Positions 16,053 to 25,169 of a stretch of 64,000 nt of DNA are shown here, piece after piece; positions within the stretch are counted from its first letter, which is position 1, and each line of letters opens with the position of its first letter. The notes beneath the pieces are model-generated. The model made no database searches and had not been told where the DNA came from. It was given only the letters and a program-made list of their open reading frames with translations. The position numbers and the translations under genes are program-made. Location of the stretch: the NCBI GenBank assembly GCA_949747515.1, contig CATKFO010000046.1:1-64000 (forward strand). The letters run 5' to 3'. Source of the DNA: an uncultured Eubacteriales bacterium (GTDB lineage: Bacteria > Bacillota > Clostridia > Oscillospirales > CAG-272).

Positions 16053-16526
16053 TTAATCGTTTCGCGAGCATTTTTCGGCGTCGATTGCGAGAACGAGCAT
16101 CAACGCGCTCAGCGCGTCCTTAGGATTTGCGACGTCTACTACGTACGTGTCGGTTAATCTGAGAACTTCTTTCGATATAGTCGCGATTTCTTCACTATAC
16201 TGAGATACCACGGTATAATCCCATTCAAAGAAATCTCCTTCTATATGCCATCCGTTATAGTCGATGTTGTATTTTGGACGAAAAAGTGAGAATTCTTTGC
16301 TTATGCAGCCAACGTACGCGTCGTCGCGGTAGATTTCAAACTTGGGCATGAGCGTGAGAATTTTTTCTTTTACCGTTCCTGTTTCTCGTCCGCCGGAGTC
16401 AAATATTCTCAGGCAGTGTCCCCATGAAAGCTCTCCCTTTACTTCATACAATACATTTCCAGCCTCGTCGTATATATCGTAGCTGTCAAACCATGAAAAA
16501 AATCTTTGCTTGAAAATCAGCTTCAT
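16053..16526 (-). CDS. LURP-one-related (YxjI-like) family protein
   Basis: The 157-aa protein has the LURP-one-related/scramblase-like beta-barrel pattern: repeated short strands with the opening FKQRFFSWFDSYDIYDEAG and, later, the conserved IEGDFFEWDYTV segment. The role in bacteria is unknown. It has no signal peptide or membrane helix. AAAGG lies 12 bases before the ATG, and a good promoter is at 16671-16699. It appears to be a single-gene unit. Confidence 0.82.
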   Translation of the reverse strand: MKLIFKQRFFSWFDSYDIYDEAGNVLYEVKGELSWGHCLRIFDSGGRETGTVKEKILTLMPKFEIYRDDAYVGCISKEFSLFRPKYNIDYNGWHIEGDFFEWDYTVVSQYSEEIATISKEVLRLTDTYVVDVANPKDALSALMLVLAIDAEKCSRND

Positions 16527-16670
16527 TTTAAAACCAAGCCTTTCTTAGTTTTTTATAAAGGAGGATAAGAGAGTGAAGAAAGATATTTGAATTTAATCGC
16601 TCTACATTTTTCACGATAATATATTCTCTTTTATCCTTGGCCGTTTGGACTGAATTTTTTATCTTAATCT

Positions 16671-16699
16671 ATTTTACACGTTTATAATGAGAATGTCAA
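16671..16699 (-). promoter_or_regulatory. Promoter of the LURP-one-related gene
   Basis: On the minus strand TTGACA (16694-16699), 17 bp, TAAAAT (16671-16676). The rest of the 16527-16834 region holds no gene. The leader would be about 140 nt. Confidence 0.7.
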
Positions 16700-16786
16700 T
16701 ATAAAAAATGATCAAATGTTCTGATTAATTGCGAACTAAATTTCTGTATAATTGGATATTTTACCCGTTAATTTTAGTATGTAAGT

Positions 16787-16816
16787 AAAAGGAGCCGTCG
16801 TTTCTCGGCGGCCCCT
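16787..16816 (-). terminator. Intrinsic terminator of the lipoprotein operon
   Basis: On the minus strand AGGGGCCGCCG pairs with CGACGGCTCCT around a short GAAA-type loop and is followed by TTTTACTT. It lies just past the stop of the second lipoprotein gene. Confidence 0.7.
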
Positions 16817-16834
16817 ATGCTGCGTGGGTGCATA

Positions 16835-17755
16835 TTAAGAATATTTTTTCTTTTGCGCTTCGATAACTGAGTCTATTGATGGAAGAAAATCTTCTATGCG
16901 TATCCGATCAAATCCTTCAGGCACGTTGACGGTTAGCGTAACGGGATTGGAACCAAAGTAATAATCGTCGAACGCTTGGCTACCGTATATTTCTATATCT
17001 ATCTTCTCTGCGCCTTTAACATAACTTCCGTTCTCATTGGTGGAAAACGTAACCTCCCCGTTAACTATACTGTTTACACGAACGCTGCTTACATATGGAG
17101 TGAGCAAATATTCTATTTCGTCAATCGGAGAGATAATGTCGGTGACAATGGTTGTATAGTTTATATTTTCTCCTCTAATTATGACGCTGTTATCCTTCAT
17201 AATAAAATTGATTTCAATCGGATTTTCGCTTGAGCATTGTATAATATATTCAACGTCTTCTTTTGCGTATCCGCTCAATACGCCAATTTGAATTTCACCG
17301 TAATCTGTATAAGCCCTAAAGCTTTCGCTGTTTTGGGTAGATATAAAAGCTTTTGCCAGACCGCTTGCCATTGGAACACTGTATTCAATTTCCATGTCTC
17401 CGCTAAATATATTGTCAAAATATTCAGAGCCCGTGACGTCGTAAAATAATTTTTCACCTTCAGCGTTTTCTATAACTCCGGTTCCCTTCAAATAAAGTAC
17501 AATTGTAGCGTATTCCTGAAGAATAGGCTCAGGCGGAACTTCGTTTTCCTGAGGAAGCGTTTCATAGGATGTCTCGGATTGAAGCTGCGTTTCAAGTCCG
17601 CCTGTTTTTGATTTGTTCGTCGCGTCTTTGTCGGAGGCAAATCCGCTTGAGTCGGCGGAATTCAGTCCGGCGAATTCGTCTCCGCATGAGAATAAACCTA
17701 ACGTAAGGAAAAGCGTTAGAAGCAGCGTTGCCGACAATGTCGTTTTATTTTTCAT
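16835..17755 (-). CDS. Putative lipoprotein of unknown function
   Basis: The 306-aa protein has a lipoprotein signal peptide: hydrophobic residues 8-21 and a lipobox ending LFSC with C24 as the predicted lipidated cysteine. A serine/threonine/glutamate-rich linker (about 25-75) precedes a beta-rich domain. I do not recognise the domain. It lies 45 bp downstream of the SLH lipoprotein gene on the same strand, and both begin MKNK with the lipid cysteine at position 24. They probably form an operon of related surface proteins. A terminator follows. Confidence 0.75.
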   Translation of the reverse strand: MKNKTTLSATLLLTLFLTLGLFSCGDEFAGLNSADSSGFASDKDATNKSKTGGLETQLQSETSYETLPQENEVPPEPILQEYATIVLYLKGTGVIENAEGEKLFYDVTGSEYFDNIFSGDMEIEYSVPMASGLAKAFISTQNSESFRAYTDYGEIQIGVLSGYAKEDVEYIIQCSSENPIEINFIMKDNSVIIRGENINYTTIVTDIISPIDEIEYLLTPYVSSVRVNSIVNGEVTFSTNENGSYVKGAEKIDIEIYGSQAFDDYYFGSNPVTLTVNVPEGFDRIRIEDFLPSIDSVIEAQKKKYS

Positions 17756-17800
17756 GTTAACTCTCCTTTTAATAAATAAGTAAATTAAATTAAATGAAAA

Positions 17801-18862
17801 TTATGTTTCCGGCGATATATGTTTTTCGTAAGTGTCAAGCGAAAAACGTCCGTTTACGTAATTATATACTCTATCTATTATGACGGCCAATTCAGCTTTA
17901 GTAAACGTACGCGATTCAGTTTCATATTTTCCTATGCCAAGCGTTCCATCCGGATATCCATTAATAATTCCACTTTTTACAGCCCAATTACAGGCTTTGT
18001 AAAAATCTTCATCGGTACATCCGTCATAATGAATATCATTAGAAAAATCGAAACTTTTGTAATCTGAAATATCTTCCTGTATTCTTTCGTCAGGCAAGGC
18101 CTGTGCAAAAAGAAAATAAAGGTAAATAATTGATTCATTTTTTGAAAAATAGCGCTCATTATCTTCAAATGCAGAAGAAATTATATACCATGGAGTCTCT
18201 AAGAGACTAATGGTAAATTGTTTTTCATCAGAGCGTTTTTTTGCTTCTCTATATTCTTCCATATAGTCGAAACCCGTCTTGAAACTGTATCTAGCATATC
18301 CAATATATGATGCAATTCTTTCTGTCGATCCGGCGTCATAGCTGAGTTCTATTACGCCCTCATAAGCAGCCCAAGTAACGGCGTCCGAATACCATTTATT
18401 TTGATATTCGTCAGGAAGAGGTCGTATATCTTCGTCGGTTACATAGATTGGAGGTCGCTCGCAAAGGTTATAAATTGTAGCGATAACTTCAATAGGAGCG
18501 ACGGGATCGTCTAAGCCGAAGCGCGTTCCGCCGGATTCCTCCGTCCCCTTCATAAAGCCGAGTTCCGTAACCGTATTTATCGACCTGCAAGCCCAGTGAT
18601 CGACAGGCACGTCTTCATAATACGTTTTATCCGCTGGGGGAACTGGTTCGTTTTGCTCGATTGGTTTTGTAGTTTCCTCCGTAGGATCAGTTTCAGTCGC
18701 GCTCGTTTCTGTTGGCGGCTCTGTTTCGTAAACCTCGTAATAAAAATCGTACGTCTCGAGAGTTTCAGATTCAAGTCCCGGCGAAGCGTCGCATGAAAAC
18801 ACACAGAATAAGACGGAAATCAAGAGCAGCGAAGCCGCATATGTAGTTATTTTATTTTTCAT
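17801..18862 (-). CDS. Lipoprotein with S-layer homology (SLH) repeats
   Basis: The 353-aa surface protein has a lipobox at LLISVLFCVFSC (lipidated C24 predicted) and a threonine/glutamate/proline-rich linker at about 30-75. SLH-like repeats follow: one near 80-135 (YYEDVPVDHWA and ITELGF-like turn), a second near 155-180 (NKWYSDAVTWAAYEGVIE), and a third near 285-345 (FYKACNWAVKSGIINGYPDGTLG). SLH domains bind secondary cell-wall polymers, so the protein may link membrane and wall. A promoter at 19096-19124 gives a leader of about 225 nt that contains an 18-bp perfect inverted repeat. Confidence 0.85.
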   Translation of the reverse strand: MKNKITTYAASLLLISVLFCVFSCDASPGLESETLETYDFYYEVYETEPPTETSATETDPTEETTKPIEQNEPVPPADKTYYEDVPVDHWACRSINTVTELGFMKGTEESGGTRFGLDDPVAPIEVIATIYNLCERPPIYVTDEDIRPLPDEYQNKWYSDAVTWAAYEGVIELSYDAGSTERIASYIGYARYSFKTGFDYMEEYREAKKRSDEKQFTISLLETPWYIISSAFEDNERYFSKNESIIYLYFLFAQALPDERIQEDISDYKSFDFSNDIHYDGCTDEDFYKACNWAVKSGIINGYPDGTLGIGKYETESRTFTKAELAVIIDRVYNYVNGRFSLDTYEKHISPET

Positions 18863-18898
18863 AAGATATCCCCCTTGAAGAATTGATTCGAAGAAAGA

Positions 18899-18960
18899 TA
18901 TTAGGACGCAAACGGAAAACGCTTCTTAACTTAAGGGTTATCTCCGTTTGCGTCCTAATA
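18899..18960 (-). repeat. 18-bp perfect inverted repeat in lipoprotein leader
   Basis: The arms TATTAGGACGCAAACGGA (18899-18916) and its exact complement (18943-18960) flank a 26-nt loop. It ends 36 bases before the SLH lipoprotein start codon, inside the predicted 5' leader. No T-tract follows on either strand, so it is not a standard terminator. Confidence 0.85.
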
Positions 18961-19095
18961 AAGTCGCATGGCGAGGTCTTTTTTTGCGAAATAATGTAGA
19001 CGTCGTTCTTACCAAAAGACTTACAATATACGCAACTATTATTGTTTTAACAATATCAATGATAGACTAATCGACATTATTTTCTTTATATTTAC

Positions 19096-19124
19096 AGTAT
19101 ACGACATTTAATATTTTATGTCAA
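19096..19124 (-). promoter_or_regulatory. Promoter of the lipoprotein operon
   Basis: On the minus strand TTGACA (19119-19124), 17 bp, TATACT (19096-19101). The 18863-19380 region otherwise holds the inverted repeat at 18899-18960 and the his terminator, with no gene. Confidence 0.78.
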
Positions 19125-19335
19125 TATATTTTTACAATAAATATATTTTTGTTAAATGAATATATATAACTTGAACGTTCTTTGTATTAAAATAATATTT
19201 TTGACGACAAAAGTATATAGATAAAAGCAATGCTTCGCCCATTTCATTTTGCGGCGTACAAATTTTTGACACTGCCCGACGGCTTTTTTCGTCTTGACGA
19301 TTACCGAAACTTCGTCGCGTAGCGTCGGAATTTAT

Positions 19336-19360
19336 AAAAAAAGCCGCGCAAAAACGCGGC
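19336..19360 (-). terminator. Intrinsic terminator of the his operon
   Basis: On the minus strand GCCGCG, a 6-nt loop, CGCGGC and seven T residues. It lies about 20 bases past the hisIE stop. Confidence 0.88.
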
Positions 19361-19380
19361 AATCTATCAAACATATTTTA

Positions 19381-20031
19381 TTACTTGGTCATTTTTTCCT
19401 GTTTAACCTTGTGGTCTATAATGTGACGCGACGCTAGCTCGCGGTGAACGTCTTCGACGGTAATGCCCATTTGAACCATGAGAACCATGGCGTGATACGC
19501 GAGGTCCGCAAGCTCATAGACCGTTTCGTTTTTGTCGTTTGCTTTACCGGCGATGATTACCTCTGTACATTCTTCTCCCACTTTTTTCAGGATTTTATCA
19601 ATTCCTTTTTCAAAAAGGTACGTGGTGTACGATCCTTCGGGCTTATCGCTTTTTCTTCCGATCAGTAAGTCGTACAATCCCTGAAGGCTAAATTCCTGAC
19701 GTTCGTCGCTTTGCCACACTGGATTTGTAAAGCACGAATCCGTCCCCATATGGCATGCCGGTCCGTCTTTTTCTACAACGACTACAAGCGCGTCCTTATC
19801 GCAGTCTGCTGTAATGGAGACGATGCGCTGATAATTCCCGCTCGTCTCTCCCTTGAGCCAAAGCTTTTGTCTTGAGCGGCTCCAGAAACAAGTAAGCCCT
19901 TTTTCCATGGAAATTTTAAGGCTTTCCTTATTCATATAAGCTACCGTAAGTACTTTTTTATCTATAGAATCTACTACTACAGCCGGTATCAGCCCGTTTT
20001 CGTCAAATTTGAGTTCTTCTATATTAATCAT
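19381..20031 (-). CDS. hisI: Phosphoribosyl-AMP cyclohydrolase / phosphoribosyl-ATP pyrophosphatase
   Basis: This 216-aa bifunctional HisIE carries out steps 2 and 3 of histidine synthesis. The N-terminal HisI domain (about 1-110) shows WSRSRQKLWLKGETSG and the metal-binding cysteines in the GPACHMGTDSCF region. The C-terminal HisE domain (about 115-205) shows GSYTTYLFEKG and KVGEECTEV. It is the last gene of the operon, 2 bp after hisF, with GAGG from the end of hisF as its ribosome binding site. Confidence 0.96.
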   Translation of the reverse strand: MINIEELKFDENGLIPAVVVDSIDKKVLTVAYMNKESLKISMEKGLTCFWSRSRQKLWLKGETSGNYQRIVSITADCDKDALVVVVEKDGPACHMGTDSCFTNPVWQSDERQEFSLQGLYDLLIGRKSDKPEGSYTTYLFEKGIDKILKKVGEECTEVIIAGKANDKNETVYELADLAYHAMVLMVQMGITVEDVHRELASRHIIDHKVKQEKMTK

Positions 20032-20033
20032 AA

Positions 20034-20792
20034 TTAAATCCTCGCAATTATATTGTTTTTCTTCATTTCTTTTTTTAGATCCGGTATAGCTATTTCTCCG
20101 AAATGGAAGACCGAAGCCGCAAGTCCCGCGTCTATATTCGGAATCTTTTTAAAAAGATCTATAAAATCGCCGACGCACCCCGCTCCTCCTGAAGCGATAA
20201 CCGGTACGTTTACCGCCTCGCATACCGCCTCCAGCATAGGAATGTCGAAGCCGCCCTTAACTCCGTCCGTGTCGATAGAGTTTACGACGACCTCTCCGGC
20301 TCCCATACCGACGCATTTTTTTATCCAGCTTATAGCCTCCATGCCGGTATCCTCGCGTCCGCCCTTTGAGAAAACACGAAATTCTCCGCCTACTCGCTTT
20401 ATGTCGGCGGAAAGCACTACGCATTGATCGCCGTATTTCTTCGCGGCTTCTCTTACAAGCTCCGGATTCCGTATCGCTCCCGAATTTACGCTGACTTTAT
20501 CCGCTCCGCATTTCAACACTCGGTCGAAATCGTCCGTAGTGTTTATTCCTCCTCCGACGGTAAGAGGAATAAATATAGCGCTCGCCACCTCTCGCAGAAT
20601 TTCTGTAAATAGCCGTCTTCCTTCAAACGAGGCGGTGATGTCGTAAAATACCAGTTCGTCCGCTCCGCTCTCGGAATAAAAGCGCGCCAACTCAACGGGA
20701 GAGGATACGTCGGACACTCCTTCGAAGTTTACTCCCTTGACTACTCGTCCGTTCTTTACGTCGAGGCATGGAATTATTCTTTTTGTAATCAT
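20034..20792 (-). CDS. hisF: Imidazole glycerol phosphate synthase cyclase subunit
   Basis: HisF uses the ammonia delivered by HisH to form imidazole glycerol phosphate and AICAR. The 252-aa protein starts MITKRIIPCLD, with the first catalytic aspartate in CLDVKNG and the second in SIDTDGVKGG. The start at 20792 is set by GGAGG inside the end of hisA; the longer open frame upstream only shadows hisA. It overlaps hisA by 4 bases. Confidence 0.97.
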   Translation of the reverse strand: MITKRIIPCLDVKNGRVVKGVNFEGVSDVSSPVELARFYSESGADELVFYDITASFEGRRLFTEILREVASAIFIPLTVGGGINTTDDFDRVLKCGADKVSVNSGAIRNPELVREAAKKYGDQCVVLSADIKRVGGEFRVFSKGGREDTGMEAISWIKKCVGMGAGEVVVNSIDTDGVKGGFDIPMLEAVCEAVNVPVIASGGAGCVGDFIDLFKKIPNIDAGLAASVFHFGEIAIPDLKKEMKKNNIIARI

Positions 20793-21502
20793 TTCGCCGC
20801 CTCCAAAGCTTCCTTGAGATTGATAGCTCCAGTATAATATGCCTTGCCGATTATCGCGCCGTAAACATTCATCCTTCGGAGAGCGACTACGTCGGATAAC
20901 GTCGACACGCCTCCTGAAGCCGTTATGTCGATAGAATATGTTTCCGACAGCTCCTTGTACAGGGCGAGATTCGTACCCTTCATTGCTCCGTCCCTCGAAA
21001 TATCGGTGCATATAACGTTAGTCGCGCCTATTTTAGTCATTTTTTCAAGAAATGCGTTCAGAGTTAGAGCAGATTTTTCCGTCCATCCCTTTATGGCGAC
21101 AAAACCGTCTTTCACGTCCGCGCCTACGGCGATTTTGTCGCCGTGCTTCTCTATAGCGGAGACGAGAAATTTCTCGTCGTTTACAGCCGCCGTGCCTAGG
21201 ATTACCCGTGATACTCCGGCGGAGAGATATCTCTCAACCGTTTCCATACTGCGAATTCCTCCTCCGATTTCAATGAAAAGGGAAGTGACGGAAGCGATCT
21301 TTTCTACGACGGATATATTAGGAGTAGTTCCTTCTTTAGCGCCTTCGAGATCTACCATATGTATGTGGCCGGCTCCAGACTTTTCAAAATCTTTCGCGAT
21401 ATCCGGAGGATTATCGCCGTATACGGTCATATTATCATAGTCGCCTTTGTACAGACGCACTGCTTTTTTATCGTATAAATCAATAGCGGGAAACAAAATC
21501 AT
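20789..21502 (-). CDS. hisA: ProFAR isomerase
   Basis: HisA isomerises the aminoaldose ProFAR to the aminoketose PRFAR by an Amadori rearrangement. The 237-aa TIM barrel starts MILFPAIDLY, with the catalytic aspartate in PAIDLYDKK and the second in TDISRDGAMKGTN. The 21502 start is preferred to 21538 because the latter has no ribosome binding site and conservation begins at MILFPAI. Position in the operon is between hisH and hisF, as in most Bacillota. Confidence 0.96.
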   Translation of the reverse strand: MILFPAIDLYDKKAVRLYKGDYDNMTVYGDNPPDIAKDFEKSGAGHIHMVDLEGAKEGTTPNISVVEKIASVTSLFIEIGGGIRSMETVERYLSAGVSRVILGTAAVNDEKFLVSAIEKHGDKIAVGADVKDGFVAIKGWTEKSALTLNAFLEKMTKIGATNVICTDISRDGAMKGTNLALYKELSETYSIDITASGGVSTLSDVVALRRMNVYGAIIGKAYYTGAINLKEALEAAK

Positions 21503-21587
21503 AGCTGTTTTTCGCCTTTCTTTTTCGTAAATTATCATGCTGTTGCGCGCGCAACTTTTTTTACATGCTCTCGCCGGCGCCGCAGGA

Positions 21588-22202
21588 CTATATGTCGCCC
21601 TCGCAGAACGCGCGGAGAATATTAAGTCCCACGCTCCCGCTTTTTTCAGGGTGAAATTGACATCCCATTACGTTGTCCTTCTGAACGGACGCTGTGATCG
21701 GAATTCCGTATTCGGCGGTTGCGGTAACGCTGTCGTCGCAGTCCGAGGCAAAATAGGAGTGCACGAAATATACGAAATCGTTTTCTTTTATGTATTTGAA
21801 GAGGCGGCTATCCTTCGAAAATTTAAGCGCGTTCCATCCTATATGCGGAATTTTAAGCTCCGTAGAAATTGCTCCTTCCATCGGAACTACATTGCCGTGA
21901 AGCAGTCCCAAGCCTTGATGCTCGCCGTACTCGTAGCTCTTTTCAAATAAAAGCTGCATGCCGAGACATATTCCCATAAGGTCTTTTCCAGCGCTTGCCT
22001 GAGTTTTTATTACCTCGTCCATGCCGCTGATCTTTAATTTGCGGGCCGCGTCTTCAAAAGCTCCGACTCCAGGAAGTATCAGCTTGTCCGCGTTTTCAAT
22101 AGTTTGAACGTCTGAGGTCACGACGGATTCGGCTCCTATACTTTTTAGCGAGGAGCAGAGCGAAAACAAATTTCCGACCCCGTAATCAATAATAGCTATC
22201 AT
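21588..22202 (-). CDS. hisH: Imidazole glycerol phosphate synthase glutaminase subunit
   Basis: HisH hydrolyses glutamine and channels ammonia to HisF. The 204-aa class I amidotransferase has the nucleophile elbow GICLGMQLLF and the C-terminal histidine/glutamate pair in QFHPEKSG. It begins AIIDYGVGN as usual. It overlaps hisB by one base. It is one of five or more glutamine amidotransferases in the window. Confidence 0.97.
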   Translation of the reverse strand: MIAIIDYGVGNLFSLCSSLKSIGAESVVTSDVQTIENADKLILPGVGAFEDAARKLKISGMDEVIKTQASAGKDLMGICLGMQLLFEKSYEYGEHQGLGLLHGNVVPMEGAISTELKIPHIGWNALKFSKDSRLFKYIKENDFVYFVHSYFASDCDDSVTATAEYGIPITASVQKDNVMGCQFHPEKSGSVGLNILRAFCEGDI

Positions 22203-22789
22203 CAGAGCATCCCCTTTGTAGACGGTATTTCGTCGGCGTGAATCGCGTCGATGGAAAGCGCGGTTCCAAGGCTTCGCGCGACCGATTTAAACGCGCCTTC
22301 AATAATATGATGAGAATTAGAGCCGGCGAGGGAACGTATGTGCAGCGTTATTCCCGCGTCTCTGGCGAAAGCTCTCCAAAATTCTTCGCACAGCTCTGTG
22401 TCGAAGTCGCCGACCTTTTGCGTAGGTATATTAAGAGAATAATAAAGTTCTCCTCTTCCAGAAACGTCTATAGCGGACAGTATCAGCGCTTCGTCCATCG
22501 GGAGAAGCATATTTCCATAACGAATTATTCCTCTTTTGTCTCCCATAGCTTCCGCAAAGGCTTTGCCGAGGCAAATTCCGATATCCTCCACAGTATGGTG
22601 ATAGTCTACGTCAGCGTCGCCGCGGCATTTTACATTCAGATCAAATCTTCCGTGCCGTGAGAAGAGAGTAAGCATATGATTGAGAAATCCGCATCCCGTG
22701 TCGATTTCGGATTTTCCTTCGCCGTCGAGGTTAACGTTAAGCAAAATATCGGTTTCGGCGGTCGTTCTTTTTATTTCGGCTTTTCTCAT
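22202..22789 (-). CDS. hisB: Imidazoleglycerol-phosphate dehydratase
   Basis: A monofunctional 195-aa dehydratase for step 6 of histidine synthesis. The two metal-binding repeats are visible: HHTVEDIG with an upstream GCGFLNHMLT, and SNSHHIIEGAFKSVARSL near the C-terminus. It lacks the phosphatase domain found in enterobacterial HisB, and no histidinol-phosphatase gene is in the window. It overlaps both neighbours by a single base. Confidence 0.97.
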   Translation of the reverse strand: MRKAEIKRTTAETDILLNVNLDGEGKSEIDTGCGFLNHMLTLFSRHGRFDLNVKCRGDADVDYHHTVEDIGICLGKAFAEAMGDKRGIIRYGNMLLPMDEALILSAIDVSGRGELYYSLNIPTQKVGDFDTELCEEFWRAFARDAGITLHIRSLAGSNSHHIIEGAFKSVARSLGTALSIDAIHADEIPSTKGML

Positions 22790-23853
22790 TAACTTAACTC
22801 CTTAAGTATTTCGTCTACGGCGCGTATCAGAGAGTCCATTTGTTCGGGAGTCCCCACCGTTATTCGATTGTAATTTTTTATTCTTTCATTGTCAAAGTGG
22901 CGGACGAGAATACCTCTTTTTTTCAGTTCCCGATACAACGCGCCGCCGTCGATACGATCGGATTCTGCAAACAGAAAGTTTGCGCTTGAATCTGTTAGCT
23001 TAAAGCCCATTTCGCGAAGCTTCCTCGCAGTTAAGTCTCGGGTTTCGGCAATCTTTCGGCAATTTTCCATATAATAATCGTTTTCTTTAATCGCGGCCGC
23101 TCCGGCAGATGCGGTCATACGATTTATGTTATATGGATTAGTAGAGTATTTTATGGCGTTCAGGTCTGCGATAAGTTTTTCGTTTCCGATTCCAAAGCCT
23201 AATCTGGCGCCAGCCATAGACCGTGATTTCGAGAAAGTTTGGGTTACGAGCAGATTGTCGTATTTGTCGATAAGAAAAGCCGCGCTTTCTCCGCCGAAAT
23301 CCACGTAAGCTTCGTCTATGATTATTACGTTGTCCGGATTGCTTTTTATTATTTCCTCAATAACGTTTAGCGGAAGACTGATTCCAGTCGGAGCGTTAGG
23401 GTTTGCGATCACGATGTTTTTTCCGGCTCCTATGTAGTCGTTTGGGTCGATAGTGAAGTCGTCTGTCAAAGGAATTTCGGCATACGGTATGCGGTTTAGA
23501 TCTGCGTATACAGTGTAGAATCCGTAGGTAATGTCTGGGAAAATCAGAGGATGATCTTCGTCTCCGAACGCCATAAACGCAAAATTAAGTATTTCATCTG
23601 AACCGTTGGTCATGAGGAGCTGTTCGGGTTTAATTCCGTATAGCGAGGAGAGCTTCCCACGCAGTTCTGCGCATTCGGGATCGGAATATAGACGAAGCTT
23701 TCCAGCTTCTTCGGAAGCCGCCGCGATTACCCCCGGAGACGGAGGATACGGAGATTCGTTCGTGTTAAGCTTTATGTACGAGGCGTCATTCGGCTGCTCG
23801 CCCGGAACGTATGGAACGAGGGAAGAATACCGCTTTGTGAAAAATCTGCTCAT
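22789..23853 (-). CDS. hisC: Histidinol-phosphate aminotransferase
   Basis: A 354-aa PLP-dependent class I/II aminotransferase. Visible motifs are LNTNESPYPPSP at the start, NPNAPTG, IIDEAYVDF, and the PLP lysine in TFSKSRSMAGARLGF. It also acts on related amino acids in some species. It sits between hisD and hisB in the operon. AAAGGA is 13 bases before the ATG, a somewhat long spacing. Confidence 0.96.
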   Translation of the reverse strand: MSRFFTKRYSSLVPYVPGEQPNDASYIKLNTNESPYPPSPGVIAAASEEAGKLRLYSDPECAELRGKLSSLYGIKPEQLLMTNGSDEILNFAFMAFGDEDHPLIFPDITYGFYTVYADLNRIPYAEIPLTDDFTIDPNDYIGAGKNIVIANPNAPTGISLPLNVIEEIIKSNPDNVIIIDEAYVDFGGESAAFLIDKYDNLLVTQTFSKSRSMAGARLGFGIGNEKLIADLNAIKYSTNPYNINRMTASAGAAAIKENDYYMENCRKIAETRDLTARKLREMGFKLTDSSANFLFAESDRIDGGALYRELKKRGILVRHFDNERIKNYNRITVGTPEQMDSLIRAVDEILKELS

Positions 23854-23888
23854 GTCGGTATTAGTCCTTTCTTAGTAGATTATTCGTT

Positions 23889-25169
23889 TTATTTTTCATC
23901 GAAGCGGACTACGGCGCTTTTCGCGTGAGCGTCAAGTCCTTCTTTAGAAGCAAAATACGCGACCTTATCCGCGACGGCGGACAGCGCTTCTGGAGTATAG
24001 TATGTAAACTGAGTTTTTTTCACAAAATCGTCCACGGAAAGGGGAGACGAAAAACGCGCGGTACCGCTGGTCGGGAGGGTGTGGTTAGGACCGGCGAAAT
24101 AATCGCCCAGTGCCTCGGGACAATACTTGCCCATGAAAACCGACCCGGCGTTGCGAATCTTGTCGAGATAATCGAATGGATTGTCGACGCAAAGCTCCAA
24201 ATGTTCGGGCGCGATCTCGTTCGCAATGTCGATCGCGAGGGATAAATCGTTTTCCGCTACTATGATTTTTCCGTTATTATCAATAGAAGCTCTGGCTATT
24301 TCCGCTCTTGGCAGATTGGGAATTTGCTCTTCTATCTCCGCGCCGACGGCTTCCGCAAATTTTTTGTCGTCGGTTACAAGAACCGCGCTCGCCATTTTAT
24401 CATGCTCGGCCTGGGAGAGCAAATCGGCCGCCACAAACTTGGGATTACAGGTGGAATCGGCGACCACAAGTATTTCGCTTGGTCCTGCGATCATATCGAT
24501 AGATACTTTGCCGAAAACCTGCTTCTTGGCTTCCGCTACGAACGCGTTGCCGGGACCTACTATTTTATCGACTTTCGGAACGCTTTCAGTTCCGTATGCG
24601 AGCGCCGCCACAGCCTGAGCGCCGCCTACTTTAAATATGCGATCTACTCCCGCTATTTTTGCCGCGGCGAGTATAACGGGATTTACTCGTCCGTCGGCTC
24701 CCGGAGGAGTTACCATTACGATTTCACGGCATCCTGCGATTTTCGCGGGAATGCTGTCCATCAGAACAGTAGAAGGATACGCCGCCGTGCCGCCGGGAAC
24801 GTAAAGACCCACCTTTTCAATAGGCATGATCTTCTGACCTATCATAACGCCGGGCTTATCGTTGATTACAAAATTACTTCTTACTTGTTTTTCATGAAAG
24901 GCCCGGATATTGACGGCCGCTTCTCTAAGAATCGACAGAAATTCTTCTTCGCAGGCGCCGAACGCTTCCTCGATTTCCTCGTCTCCGACTTCAAGAGAAG
25001 ACAGAGCGGCTTTATCAAACTTTTCAGTATACGAGTAGAGCGCGCGATCTCCGTCTTTTACAACGGTGGAAATTATATCCGCGACTATTCCTTCTACGTT
25101 TGACGAAATATTTTCTCTTGCGAAGATCTCGTCGTTTGAGACTTCTCCGTAATTATATATCTTGATCAT
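23889..25169 (-). CDS. hisD: Histidinol dehydrogenase
   Basis: HisD oxidises histidinol to histidine through histidinal, with two NAD+ and one zinc. The 426-aa protein is full length, with VGLYVPGGTAAYPSTVLM, VDKIVGPGNAFVAEAK, the zinc and catalytic region SQAEHDKMA, and EIAPEHLEL. It overlaps hisG by 4 bases. Confidence 0.97.
   Translation of the reverse strand: MIKIYNYGEVSNDEIFARENISSNVEGIVADIISTVVKDGDRALYSYTEKFDKAALSSLEVGDEEIEEAFGACEEEFLSILREAAVNIRAFHEKQVRSNFVINDKPGVMIGQKIMPIEKVGLYVPGGTAAYPSTVLMDSIPAKIAGCREIVMVTPPGADGRVNPVILAAAKIAGVDRIFKVGGAQAVAALAYGTESVPKVDKIVGPGNAFVAEAKKQVFGKVSIDMIAGPSEILVVADSTCNPKFVAADLLSQAEHDKMASAVLVTDDKKFAEAVGAEIEEQIPNLPRAEIARASIDNNGKIIVAENDLSLAIDIANEIAPEHLELCVDNPFDYLDKIRNAGSVFMGKYCPEALGDYFAGPNHTLPTSGTARFSSPLSVDDFVKKTQFTYYTPEALSAVADKVAYFASKEGLDAHAKSAVVRFDEK

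Noticed and set aside
20793-21011. Longer hisF start
   Set aside because: It lies wholly inside hisA in another frame, and HisF homology and GGAGG mark the start at 20792.
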